DNA of 61,578 nt from an uncultured Alphaproteobacteria bacterium (GTDB lineage: Bacteria; Pseudomonadota; Alphaproteobacteria; HIMB59), in the NCBI GenBank assembly GCA_902601865.1, contig CACKOX010000005.1, positions 1 to 61,578 on the forward strand. Direction: 5' to 3'. The notes below the pieces were generated by a model that worked only from the letters and a program-made list of their open reading frames with translations, did no database searches and was not told the origin of the DNA. Below, piece after piece: positions 33,180 through 41,455 of the stretch (its first letter is position 1; every line of letters begins with the position of its first letter). The translations under genes were made by a program, and so were the position numbers.

Positions 33180-33823
33180 AAAAAAGATATATAGGAATGG
33201 CTTGGCCATCAGACGGGTTAAATGACTCGGAATATTGGAAATATCTGCCTAAAAATTATGAACTTTTAATTTCTCGATATAATGTATCTGGGTCTCTAAA
33301 TCCAAATATTTTAAAAAAAGAAGCTAATCTAAAAAAAATATCTAAATCATTAGAATTCCTCAATATAAAAAAATTAAATATATTAATTTTATGCGATTTT
33401 GCTGCTTCTGTTTTAAATAATAATTATTACAAAAATAGTGAATTATATTTTCAAGAAAAATTTAATTTACCTTGTCTTAATATAGTTTCCTCATCCCTTA
33501 ATTTTTTAAGAAATAGAAAAAAAAATATTTCAATTATTTCGCCATACAAAAATACAATAACAAAAAAATTTATTGATCTTATAGATAATAAAAAAATAAT
33601 TTCATCTATTTCAAACTTATCATTTAAATCTGAAGAGGAAATTGAAGATGTTAAGCATCTTGTTAATGATTTAAAATTGAATAATTATAAAAATGATATA
33701 CTTTTTATTGGTGGTGGTATTACAGTAAGTTCATTTACAAGGTACTATAAAAAAAAATATGGATTTAATATTTATTCCTCTCCTTTAATTTTGATTAAAG
33801 ATACAATTAAAGCTTTAAAATGA
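33176..33823 (+). CDS. Asp/Glu racemase superfamily protein (maleate isomerase/arylmalonate decarboxylase-like)
   Basis: A 215-residue protein of the Asp/Glu racemase fold, close to the maleate isomerase branch ('RYIGMAWPSDGLNDSEYW', 'NISIISPYKN', 'DILFIGGGITVSS'). The first catalytic position has Cys in 'LILCDFAASV'. The second, expected in the 'GGGITVSS' loop, has no Cys. A racemase or isomerase using two cysteines would not work with this site, so the activity may be one-base chemistry or lost. It overlaps the permease and the aminotransferase by 4 bp each. Confidence 0.65.
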   Translation: MKKRYIGMAWPSDGLNDSEYWKYLPKNYELLISRYNVSGSLNPNILKKEANLKKISKSLEFLNIKKLNILILCDFAASVLNNNYYKNSELYFQEKFNLPCLNIVSSSLNFLRNRKKNISIISPYKNTITKKFIDLIDNKKIISSISNLSFKSEEEIEDVKHLVNDLKLNNYKNDILFIGGGITVSSFTRYYKKKYGFNIYSSPLILIKDTIKALK

Positions 33824-35037
33824 AGTCAAATAACAAATATCAAAATATCTCTGCTCTTGGAAAATATTTTAGATTGTCCGATAATCCTCCAGTATTTTGT
33901 CATGGTGATAAAGAATTTTTATTCGATGAAAATAATAATAAGTATATTGATTTAGCATGTGGCTCTGGAACAACGATCTTAGGCCATAATAATCAATATA
34001 TTAATAATAATATTAAAAAAAAAATTGATGAAGGAATAATACATACTGGCCCTCATTTTATTTCATCAGTACACTTAAAATATTTTAAAGAGCTATCCAT
34101 ATTTTTTAAAAAGAAATTTCACATTTTTAATATGGCTACAAACGGATCCGAAGCCACTGAAACTGCCCTAAAACTCTCATTTCACCATACTAGTAAAAAT
34201 AAAATAATTTATTTCTCAGGTTCTTACCATGGTCGTACTGGCTATTCTTTACTTAGCTCAGGAATGAAGGGTATAAATAAAAAAATCTTTAAGAACCAAA
34301 AATTTATTGAGTGTAAATTCAATAATTTTAAGGATTTTAAAGAAAAATATGAAAAACATAAATCTGACTTGGCCGCTGTTATTATCGAACCTATTCAAGC
34401 TACTTCAGGTTTTAATTTTTCTGAAACTAAATTCTTAAAATCCCTATACTCACTTACTAAAAAAAATAATTCTTTACTTATTTTTGATGAAGTTTGGACA
34501 GGTTTTGGTAAGACTGGTTTTAATTTCGCTTATGAGTATTATGGAATTATTCCTGATATTATAATATTAGGTAAATCTATTGGGGCTGGTATGCCCTTAG
34601 GACTAGTAGCTTTCAATAAAAATATTAATCATTATTATCAAGGGGCACAATCTTCTACATTTCAGGGAAATATTATTTCAATAAATAGTTCTTATTTTTT
34701 TTTAAAATATTTGAATAAAATTAAATACTTAAAAAAGATAAAAAGAATCCAAACCTTTCTATCAAATAAAAAAAAATATTTTAAAAACTTTGAATTTGTC
34801 AAAGATTTCAGGGGTATTGGTTTTATGTGGGGGATAGAAATAGACAATTCTTTTTTTTCAGATAAAGATTATACTAATAAAATTAGAAAAATTCTTTTAG
34901 AAAAGGGCTTAATTACTTGGGAATGTGGAAAAAGATCAAATGTTATTGGTTTAATTCCTCCACTCTGTATCTCAAATAAAAGTTTAAATCAGTCTTTCGA
35001 TATTATCTTTGATGTATTTAAAGAAATGAAATCTTAA
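33820..35037 (+). CDS. class III aminotransferase (second copy)
   Basis: A 405-residue class III aminotransferase. It shows 'ATNGSEATETALKLSFHHT', 'IYFSGSYHGRTGYSLL', 'LLIFDEVWTGFGKTGFNF' and 'IIILGKSIGAGMPLG' with the PLP lysine. It is clearly diverged from the one at 24704 although similar in layout ('LDLVCGSAVTNLGH' against 'IDLACGSGTTILGH'). It is the last gene of the operon that starts at the second operator. Two class III aminotransferases, each next to one importer, suggest parallel routes for related amines. Confidence 0.87.
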   Translation: MKSNNKYQNISALGKYFRLSDNPPVFCHGDKEFLFDENNNKYIDLACGSGTTILGHNNQYINNNIKKKIDEGIIHTGPHFISSVHLKYFKELSIFFKKKFHIFNMATNGSEATETALKLSFHHTSKNKIIYFSGSYHGRTGYSLLSSGMKGINKKIFKNQKFIECKFNNFKDFKEKYEKHKSDLAAVIIEPIQATSGFNFSETKFLKSLYSLTKKNNSLLIFDEVWTGFGKTGFNFAYEYYGIIPDIIILGKSIGAGMPLGLVAFNKNINHYYQGAQSSTFQGNIISINSSYFFLKYLNKIKYLKKIKRIQTFLSNKKKYFKNFEFVKDFRGIGFMWGIEIDNSFFSDKDYTNKIRKILLEKGLITWECGKRSNVIGLIPPLCISNKSLNQSFDIIFDVFKEMKS

Positions 35038-35243
35038 CCAAATATTTTTTAATGTATTAATAGTATTATTATCTCTTTATATTTTATAAATTTATATGTT
35101 ACGAAATAAAATATTAATATTATGAAAAAATTAAAAAATAATCTTTTTTATGAAAGGGAAGCTATAAAACTTCTTCCTAAGACTATCTTTTTTCATTTTT
35201 ATTACTAATTTGTAACTGACCTTAAAGCTTAAATATAACACTT
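35038..35243. other. intergenic spacer between convergent operon ends
   Basis: This 206-bp AT-rich stretch lies between the end of the aminotransferase operon and the end of the GST gene. A 28-codon frame (35122-35208) is present but has no ribosome site or recognisable content. No strong hairpin was seen. Confidence 0.4.
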
Positions 35244-35942
35244 TTATTGATATTTGTAATTGGGATTAGTGCCAGAGGTATATTCAATACCATCTATTAT
35301 TACTTTTGGCCAAGTCCCAATATCAATTAATTTAGGCCTTGAATTAAGATATTCGGAAATACCTTTAATTTTTTCAAAATCATTCATGAACCTTTTTAAA
35401 TTTGTATAATTATCTAATATATTTTGATCAAGTATTAAAGCTAAGGAAATGTGATGATAAACATTATAGTCACAATAAAAAACTCTATCACCTAAGAAAA
35501 ATTTTCCTTCATATTTATCAAGTAACTTTTCAAAATTATTGAAAGCTTTAGGTAAAATTTTTTCAATTAAATCTTTTTTATTCTTTAAATGCATTTCTCC
35601 AACCCATACATTTATTGTTGGATTTAGTGGTAAAAATAGATCATGAGCTGACTCAAAGATTGAGTCCGCATAAGCTGCCATTTCATCATTGTCTGGTATA
35701 TTATTAGTAATTTTAGCGATGTATCTTGAAATGGTGTTGCTTTGCCATATTTCTATTTCTTCATCTATTACAAGCAACGGTAATTTATGAAAAATAACAT
35801 CTTTCTTTATTTCAGACCAAGGTTTTTTAAAATAATTCCATGCCATTTCATAAGAATATTCGATTTCAGCATTGTGTAACATCATTCTTGGTGCTTCACA
35901 CAAGGCTCTTAAGTTGAAATAAATTAACTGAAGTTTTCGCAT
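35244..35942 (-). CDS. glutathione S-transferase family protein
   Basis: A 232-residue protein. It has an N-terminal thioredoxin-like domain ('LQLIYFNLRALCEAPRMMLHNA', 'HKLPLLVIDEEIEIWQSNTISRYIA', with the cis-Pro and the Ser that binds glutamate of glutathione) and a helical C-terminal domain ('KFFLGDRVFYCDYNVYHHI'). The Tyr near the N-terminus is that of the sigma/alpha-like classes. It may join glutathione to electrophiles or act as an isomerase. It is divergent from the glutamine-synthetase-like gene across about 80 bp. Confidence 0.85.
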   Translation of the reverse strand: MRKLQLIYFNLRALCEAPRMMLHNAEIEYSYEMAWNYFKKPWSEIKKDVIFHKLPLLVIDEEIEIWQSNTISRYIAKITNNIPDNDEMAAYADSIFESAHDLFLPLNPTINVWVGEMHLKNKKDLIEKILPKAFNNFEKLLDKYEGKFFLGDRVFYCDYNVYHHISLALILDQNILDNYTNLKRFMNDFEKIKGISEYLNSRPKLIDIGTWPKVIIDGIEYTSGTNPNYKYQ

Positions 35943-36022
35943 ATACCTTTAAATTGTATTATATTACTTCTCTTAAAAATGCAAAATATATACACACCTT
36001 TAAAATCTTTTTTTATGAAATT

Positions 36023-37408
36023 ATGAAAAAAAATTCCTACATATTAGAGGCACAAAGCTTTCTTAAAAATAACCCAGATATAAAATCATTTGATATTGTT
36101 ATGCATGATTGTAATGGTATTGGTAGAGGAAAAATAATACGTCGGAACGAATTAATTAAAATTTATAAATCTGGAAGACAATTTCCTCTCTCTTTAATGG
36201 GCATGGATATAACAGGGGAGGACGTCCCAGAAACAGGATTAATATTTAATCAAGGAGATGGCGACATCAAAGCCTGGCCTATCCCCTCATCACTTAAACC
36301 AATACATAAATCCAAACCCGCAAGGGGAGAATTATTTATGAACATGCATGATATTAAAGGGAATAAACTATCTACAGATCCTCGCAATCAATTAGAAAAA
36401 AAAATTGGTGAGTTTAAAAAAAAAGGAATTTCTTTTCGTGCAGCTTTTGAACTTGAATTTTTTTTAGTTTCAAATGAATTAGATGAATATGGAAAATTGA
36501 AGCCAGCAAAATCAATAATAGGAAAAAAATCATCTAGACGTAAAACTGATGTTTATTCAGTAGATAACCTCCATGGAATGTTACCTTTGTTTGATGATAT
36601 TTATGAGGCTTCAGTATTAGCAAATATTGATGCTGAAACAATCATATCAGAATATGCTCCTGGTCAATATGAACTAACACTAAAACATCAAAATTCTATT
36701 CTTAAAGCTGCTGATGATATTTTGAGATTAAAAAGAATAATAAGAGCTCAGGCGAGATTACATGGTGTTACTGCATGCTTTATGCCCAAACCTATGGAGG
36801 ATGTTTCAGGTTCTGGCATGCACTTTCATATTTCTCTTTATAATAAAAAAAATAAAAATATTTTTGCTGAAAAAAATCAAAAAAAAATAAATAAATATTT
36901 ATCTTATGCTTTAGGTGGATTATCAAAAACTATGGGAGAGAGTATGTTAATCTTTGCACCCAATGCAAATAGTTGGAGGAGGTTTATAAAAGGCTCATAT
37001 GCTCCCATTAGTCCAAACTGGGGAATTGATAATAGGTCTGTAGCTTTTCGAATACCAAGCAGTGATGTTCAAAACACAAGAATCGAACATAGAGTTTCAG
37101 GTGTAGATGCAAATCCTTATTTAGTAGCGCTGACAGTTGTTTCAGCTATTGAGAAAGGATTTAAAAATAAAATTGATGCAGAAAGGCAAACAACTGGTAA
37201 TTCTTATTTAAAAAAAACTTCTAGCAAAAATAAAATACCAACAGATTGGAACTCTTCGATTAATTTATCAAAAAAATCTTTATTTCTAAAAGAAACCTTA
37301 GGACCAGAACTGCATAAAGCCTTCATAGCCATAAAAGAAATGGAGTACAATAAAGTAGCTAGTACAGTCTCAGAATTAGATATAGATCTATATTTGAACG
37401 CTATTTAA
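36023..37408 (+). CDS. glutamine synthetase family protein, gamma-glutamylpolyamine synthetase-like
   Basis: A 461-residue glutamine-synthetase-fold ligase. The start is ATG 36023; the longer frame from 35954 adds non-conserved residues. Motifs are 'FDIVMHDCNGIGRGK', 'RAAFELEFFLV', 'GSGMHFHISLY', 'NANSWRRFIKGSYAP', and 'NRSVAFRIPSSD' with 'RIEHRVSGVDANPYL'. This PuuA-like group joins glutamate to amines such as putrescine instead of ammonia, which fits the neighbouring polyamine-type importer and aminotransferases. The last 133 bp are repeated at 41324, across a four-gene islet. Confidence 0.88.
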   Translation: MKKNSYILEAQSFLKNNPDIKSFDIVMHDCNGIGRGKIIRRNELIKIYKSGRQFPLSLMGMDITGEDVPETGLIFNQGDGDIKAWPIPSSLKPIHKSKPARGELFMNMHDIKGNKLSTDPRNQLEKKIGEFKKKGISFRAAFELEFFLVSNELDEYGKLKPAKSIIGKKSSRRKTDVYSVDNLHGMLPLFDDIYEASVLANIDAETIISEYAPGQYELTLKHQNSILKAADDILRLKRIIRAQARLHGVTACFMPKPMEDVSGSGMHFHISLYNKKNKNIFAEKNQKKINKYLSYALGGLSKTMGESMLIFAPNANSWRRFIKGSYAPISPNWGIDNRSVAFRIPSSDVQNTRIEHRVSGVDANPYLVALTVVSAIEKGFKNKIDAERQTTGNSYLKKTSSKNKIPTDWNSSINLSKKSLFLKETLGPELHKAFIAIKEMEYNKVASTVSELDIDLYLNAI

Positions 37409-37409
37409 T
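37277..37409. repeat. 133-bp direct repeat, left copy (3' end of the glutamine-synthetase-like gene)
   Basis: These bases recur at 41324-41456 at a constant offset of 4047 bp, with five mismatches (37369, 37396, 37397, 37399, 37400), so 128 of 133 match. Four of the five differences cluster in the last codons, giving YLNAI here and YLDSI in the distal copy. Both copies end in TAA. The repeat brackets the polysaccharide islet. Confidence 0.95.
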
Positions 37410-37473
37410 TTTATTAATTAAATAATTACATTATCCCATCTTAAATTCTATCTTTATAAAATCTATAATACTT

Positions 37474-38562
37474 TTAATTAATATCTATATTGTACTCATC
37501 AAATGATAGTACTTTACTATTCTTTTTTGGAATTCTTGAGTAATTACTTGCCGATATGTCAACTTCATCCATTCCAATATGTGTTCCAAATTTATTTCTA
37601 GAAAAAAAATCTATTATATCAATAAAATAAAAATCAATCTTTTCATCAAATATCAAAGTCAATGATTTTGCTAATGTTGATCCCATATGACATATATGTT
37701 TTGGAATTTTATCTGTTTCAATTAAGACAAGTTCAAGGGGAAGTTCAAATTGAAGAGTTTTTATACCGTTATTATTAAAATATAATAATTTTTCTTTAGA
37801 GGTTGCTCTTTTTCCAACGTAATAAAATTCTTTACCTTTTTTAGACCAGTAATTTTTCAGACTTTTTATCAGTTTTAACTCATGATCTATTTTTATAGCA
37901 CCTCTTTCAGGCATTCCGGTGCCTATGAAATAAACTAGATTTTCATATATCTTCCCTTTATTATTAACATTAATCTTTCGAAGTTCAGTAAGTTGATTAA
38001 ATTTTATATTTTTATTTACTATTTCATCAGCATAGATAGTAAATAAATTAATAGGCCTATTGATTAATTTATTATAACTCTGTCCAAAGTATAGCCATCT
38101 TTTGAATTTTCCAACTATATTAGAGTATCTCGTTACTGGTAAGTATAAATTTTTAGAAATAAAATTTTCATAAGCTACATAAGTATAAAAACCATCGTCT
38201 ATTAAAGTAAATTTAGAGTCGTCAAAAAAACGTCTCAGGGATTGCATAAAAATATTTCGAAAATCTATAATTACAAAGCTAAGTTTTCTTTGTCTATATT
38301 TAGCTTTTAATTTAAGTATAAAAAAAATTTCAAATATTACTCTTAAATATTTATTCTTTGGCATCCAAATACTTTCATATACAGTTAAGTTAAGTTTTTT
38401 AAATGTTTTATACATTTGTTGCATAGCTAATTTTTTTTGGTCAGAATAAAAAAAAAATAATTTATATTTTTCATTTTCACTTTTTTTTATTAGTTCGTTT
38501 ATACAAATAAGTTGTAAGGGTGAAGCTGTAAAATATATTGTTAATTCTTTATCATCTACCAT
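37474..38562 (-). CDS. capsule-type glycosyltransferase (polysialyltransferase/GT52-like)
   Basis: A 362-residue protein that looks like the bacterial polysialyltransferase/GT52 sialyltransferase group. It opens with 'LTIYFTASPLQLICINELI', has the 'FTLIDDGFYTYV' acidic motif, then 'FIGTGMPERG', and late on 'HICHMGSTLAKSLTLI', in place of the HP...S motif that binds CMP-sugar. The N-terminus has no signal. It would transfer a nonulosonic-acid-like or related sugar to a surface glycan. It is separated by 94 bp from the acetamidino genes, on the same strand, and lies within the islet. Family recognition is by motif only. Confidence 0.6.
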   Translation of the reverse strand: MVDDKELTIYFTASPLQLICINELIKKSENEKYKLFFFYSDQKKLAMQQMYKTFKKLNLTVYESIWMPKNKYLRVIFEIFFILKLKAKYRQRKLSFVIIDFRNIFMQSLRRFFDDSKFTLIDDGFYTYVAYENFISKNLYLPVTRYSNIVGKFKRWLYFGQSYNKLINRPINLFTIYADEIVNKNIKFNQLTELRKINVNNKGKIYENLVYFIGTGMPERGAIKIDHELKLIKSLKNYWSKKGKEFYYVGKRATSKEKLLYFNNNGIKTLQFELPLELVLIETDKIPKHICHMGSTLAKSLTLIFDEKIDFYFIDIIDFFSRNKFGTHIGMDEVDISASNYSRIPKKNSKVLSFDEYNIDIN

Positions 38563-38656
38563 CGTGTAAATAACCTTTTCATTTCAAATTTTTTTAATAA
38601 TTAATATCTAGTATAATATAAAATGAATTAAATACGTTTATATATTATTTAGAGAA

Positions 38657-39421
38657 CTAAGTAGATCTCATAACTATATTTTCTAATTTTTTTTGAAGAA
38701 TTATTCTAGATTTAATTAAACCATCTTTCACAAAATTCAAAAGATTAGCGGTTACTACTCCATTTACAAAATCTAATTTTAAACCTTCATAAATGTGCTC
38801 TGTTTTACCTACACCACCAGAAATAAGTATTGGTTTATTAAAATCTTTACAATTTTTATTATAAAAATTTATATCTAATCCTTGTCCTGTCCCATCAAAA
38901 TCTATTGAATTAAACATTAATTCCCCTATATCAAGTTTATTTAAAAACTTTTTGTAGTCTTCAAAAGACTCTACTTCAGTTTTTCCATTATTTATAAAAA
39001 ATGCTTTTTTTTTCAATAATGAAAAATCTATTGATCCAATTATAGCTTGAGCTCCATATTTTGATGAAATTTCATTTATTAACTTTATATTTTTTAATTC
39101 AGAATTTATTATTATTTTGTCAGCTCCTAAATTAAAATAATCATCAACTTGCTTTATATTTTTAATACCACCACCTATTGAAATAGGTATATAGAAGTTT
39201 GCTGTAATTAGTTCTAATACTTTATAAAACTTTTCCGTATTTTTTTTATCTCTTGAAACATTTAATATTATCAATTCGTCAATTGCATTATAAATATTAT
39301 AAAAACCATAATTATCAATAAGCCATTTATAATCCCCAATTTTTTGTAATCGAAAATTTCTACTTAAACAAAAATAACCATCATTATATAATAATGAAAA
39401 TATTAATCTTTTTTTAAGCAT
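38657..39421 (-). CDS. HisF-like subunit of an acetamidino-sugar amidotransferase (AglZ/HisF2 family)
   Basis: A 254-residue TIM barrel related to HisF. The second catalytic Asp is kept in 'IIGSIDFSLLKK', but the first, in the usual CLDVKDG, is lost: this protein has 'FSLLYNDG'. A true imidazole-glycerol-phosphate cyclase needs both. The gene overlaps a HisH-like gene by 8 bp and follows a sugar amidotransferase, the arrangement of wbpG-hisH-hisF in Pseudomonas O-antigen synthesis. Its probable job is to channel ammonia from HisH to the amidotransferase. It is not a histidine biosynthesis gene. Confidence 0.82.
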   Translation of the reverse strand: MLKKRLIFSLLYNDGYFCLSRNFRLQKIGDYKWLIDNYGFYNIYNAIDELIILNVSRDKKNTEKFYKVLELITANFYIPISIGGGIKNIKQVDDYFNLGADKIIINSELKNIKLINEISSKYGAQAIIGSIDFSLLKKKAFFINNGKTEVESFEDYKKFLNKLDIGELMFNSIDFDGTGQGLDINFYNKNCKDFNKPILISGGVGKTEHIYEGLKLDFVNGVVTANLLNFVKDGLIKSRIILQKKLENIVMRST

Positions 39422-40058
39422 TGAATTTTATAAAATTTTCTAAAATTTTTAGTCCATATTTATGACTTTTTTCTGGGTGAAATTGTGTACCAAATAAATT
39501 TTTATATTCTATAGCTGAAATGAAATTTTCCCCATATGTTGTTACAGACGAGATACCACTATAAGTGTTTTCATATTTTACCCTGAACGAATTAGCAAAA
39601 TAGAAGTCACTATTTTGAGGTATATCTTTAAATAGTTTAGAGTTAGGTGGGTATTTTACATTATTAAAACCCATATGTGGTACTTTCAATTTTCCACTAA
39701 ATCTCTCAACTTTTCCTTGAAAGATACCCATACCCTTGGTTATTTTTTTTTCTTCACTTGATTTAAAAAAAAGTTGTAATCCGAGGCATATCCCAAAAAT
39801 AATAGATTTATTTTCTATAAATTTTTTTTTAATTAATTGATCAATTTTAAATTTTTTTAAACTAGTCATACCAGTTAAAAAAGATCCTACTCCAGGTAAA
39901 ATAATTTTATCTGAGTTCTCTATTTCTTTTATATCTGATGTTACTAGAGGGTTTTGACCTAGGTACTTTAAAGAGTTGTTTAAAGACTTTAAATTACTTG
40001 CCTCATAATTTATAATTGTAATATTATTAGTCAAATAATTTGGAATTGAGGCTCCCAC
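39414..40058 (-). CDS. HisH-like glutaminase subunit of an acetamidino-sugar amidotransferase
   Basis: A class I glutamine amidotransferase of up to 214 residues, with the nucleophile Cys in 'IFGICLGLQLFF' and the His-x-Glu pair in 'FGTQFHPEKSH'. It frees ammonia from glutamine for its partners. The GTG at 40058 overlaps the upstream gene by 28 bp; a TTG at 40034 overlapping its stop (TTGA) is an equally likely start and begins closer to the conserved 'ITIINYEASN'. It sits between the amidotransferase and HisF-like genes. Confidence 0.85.
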   Translation of the reverse strand: MGASIPNYLTNNITIINYEASNLKSLNNSLKYLGQNPLVTSDIKEIENSDKIILPGVGSFLTGMTSLKKFKIDQLIKKKFIENKSIIFGICLGLQLFFKSSEEKKITKGMGIFQGKVERFSGKLKVPHMGFNNVKYPPNSKLFKDIPQNSDFYFANSFRVKYENTYSGISSVTTYGENFISAIEYKNLFGTQFHPEKSHKYGLKILENFIKFNA

Positions 40059-41152
40059 CTATTTTTAATCTTTTTAAATAGCTTTTTATTAACAAATTTA
40101 TCAAGTATTTTATTAAATTGCCTAAATGACATTTTGTAATAACTTAAATATTCATCTATGAATTGTTCAGGATAAAAATTATCATAAAGTTTGGCTAAAT
40201 TTTTAGCCTGCTCTCTATCCATAGCACCTCTTCTAATTTCTATTCCAGCATCTTGTGTGGCTCTTCCAAAACCATATTTTAAATACATAAGGTATGTATG
40301 AAGGGCATATAACCCCTGATCGTTTTGAGCAAAATTCGTAAATGTACCTTCATTAGTCATTTCAGATTCTTGTAATCCACAATTATTTTTTGCTATTAAA
40401 TAATTTCTATATGGGTCCCAATCTTCATAATAAGACCAATGAGTTAATTTTATAGGCCTCTCTTTTAATTCTTTTTTACTTGGAAATGTAAAGAAAAACT
40501 TATCTTTTTTTTCTAATTTACATTTTTTTAGTAAATCATCATAGTGACTTGCAAGGAAAGCTTTCTTTGAATAGTCAATATCAAATATAAATTTATTTTT
40601 TTTCTCCTCCATTCCTCCATATTCAACTTCACCGTCTTCACCCCAAAAAATTAATTCTATATTCATACTTTGAGCAACTCTTACAACGCCAGTATAAATA
40701 GACAAAAGCCAACCATAATATGGAAATCCATAATCCTTGAAACCATGAGTACAAATAGTTTGCATCACATCTGGGTTGATATTTAATGAAATATGATCAT
40801 ACCCTGAATTAATAAATGATTGTAAATTTTTTTGACCCAGTTCTCGAGTTAAAGGAGGTGTAATTGTTATACATAAAGGATTCATATTAAATTTATGTTT
40901 TAAATTATAAGCAACATAAGACCCATCTTTTCCTCCACTAACGGTAGCTATACAATCAAAGTAATTTTTTTTTCTATGCTTATCTAAAAGGCTCTCTAAT
41001 ATTTTTTGCCTCTCTCTCCAATTTATTCTTTTCTTTTTCTCTGCCCAAGTACATGCATTACAGTAACCTTTAGCATCAAAAGTGATCCTTGGTCTTGTAG
41101 ACATCATTAAACAATTTGTACATCTTTTTAAAGATTTAATATAATTGTTCAT
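40031..41152 (-). CDS. N-acetyl sugar amidotransferase (WbpG/PseA-like)
   Basis: A 373-residue N-type ATP pyrophosphatase. Cys pairs bind zinc near the start ('RCTNCLMMSTRP' and 'GYCNACTWAEKK'), and the PP-loop is 'ATVSGGKDGSYVAY'. Later come 'IFWGEDGEVEYGG' and 'GFGRATQDAGIEIRRG', as in the WbpG family. The enzyme turns an N-acetyl group into an acetamidino group using ammonia from HisH/HisF-like partners. It heads the three-gene operon hisH/hisF-like inside the islet. The sugar (uronic acid or nonulosonic acid) cannot be told. Confidence 0.88.
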   Translation of the reverse strand: MNNYIKSLKRCTNCLMMSTRPRITFDAKGYCNACTWAEKKKRINWRERQKILESLLDKHRKKNYFDCIATVSGGKDGSYVAYNLKHKFNMNPLCITITPPLTRELGQKNLQSFINSGYDHISLNINPDVMQTICTHGFKDYGFPYYGWLLSIYTGVVRVAQSMNIELIFWGEDGEVEYGGMEEKKNKFIFDIDYSKKAFLASHYDDLLKKCKLEKKDKFFFTFPSKKELKERPIKLTHWSYYEDWDPYRNYLIAKNNCGLQESEMTNEGTFTNFAQNDQGLYALHTYLMYLKYGFGRATQDAGIEIRRGAMDREQAKNLAKLYDNFYPEQFIDEYLSYYKMSFRQFNKILDKFVNKKLFKKIKNRWEPQFQII

Positions 41153-41323
41153 AATTATTTATAAGATACTTACTTTCAGCATAGTATTTATAATCATAAT
41201 TTTCATTTTAGAAGAATGTAATTTATTATAACTCATAGTAATAGTAAAATTAATTTTATTTAAATTTTAAAAATAACCTTAACCATTTATTAAATTATTT
41301 GAACGAATTAGTTAGAAAAAATA

Positions 41324-41455
41324 TCTTTATTTCTAAAAGAAACCTTAGGACCAGAACTGCATAAAGCCTTCATAGCCATAAAAGAAATGGAGTACAATAA
41401 AGTAGCTAGTACAGTTTCAGAATTAGATATAGATCTATATTTAGATTCTATTTAA
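41324..41455 (+). pseudogene. displaced 3' fragment of the glutamine-synthetase-like gene (right repeat copy)
   Basis: This fragment reads as the last ~43 residues of the ligase, from 'LFLKETLGPELHKAF' to 'ELDIDLYLDSI' and TAA, but has no start or upstream part. It matches 37277-37408 at all but five positions. It overlaps the stop of the convergent DUF1501 gene by 3 bp, which was presumably the original junction. It is probably the old 3' end left behind when the islet came in with its own copy. Confidence 0.9.

Larger units (their letters stand above)
37410..41323. mobile_element. candidate genomic islet inserted at the 3' end of the glutamine-synthetase-like gene
   Basis: Four minus-strand genes for an acetamidino-type surface sugar lie exactly between two copies of a 133-bp direct repeat. 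The functions are unrelated to the flanking nitrogen catabolism and DUF1501 genes. Without the islet, the ligase gene and the DUF1501 gene would meet with overlapping stops (TTTAA). No integrase or transposase is present, so the mode of entry (homologous exchange or a helper integrase) is unknown. Confidence 0.7.

Noticed and set aside
35122-35208. 28-codon frame starting MKKLKNNLFYERE in the spacer before the GST gene
   Set aside because: No ribosome site, no membrane helix or motif, and chance frames of this size are common in AT-rich DNA.
37411-37480. ATTAATTAAA / TTTAATTAAT inverted repeat after the ligase gene, considered as a terminator
   Set aside because: All A/T, arms far apart and no GC core; such pairs arise by chance here.
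38657-40058. HisH/HisF as part of histidine biosynthesis
   Set aside because: The HisF-like first catalytic Asp is missing, no other his gene is near, and the WbpG-like neighbour defines the acetamidino-sugar trio.
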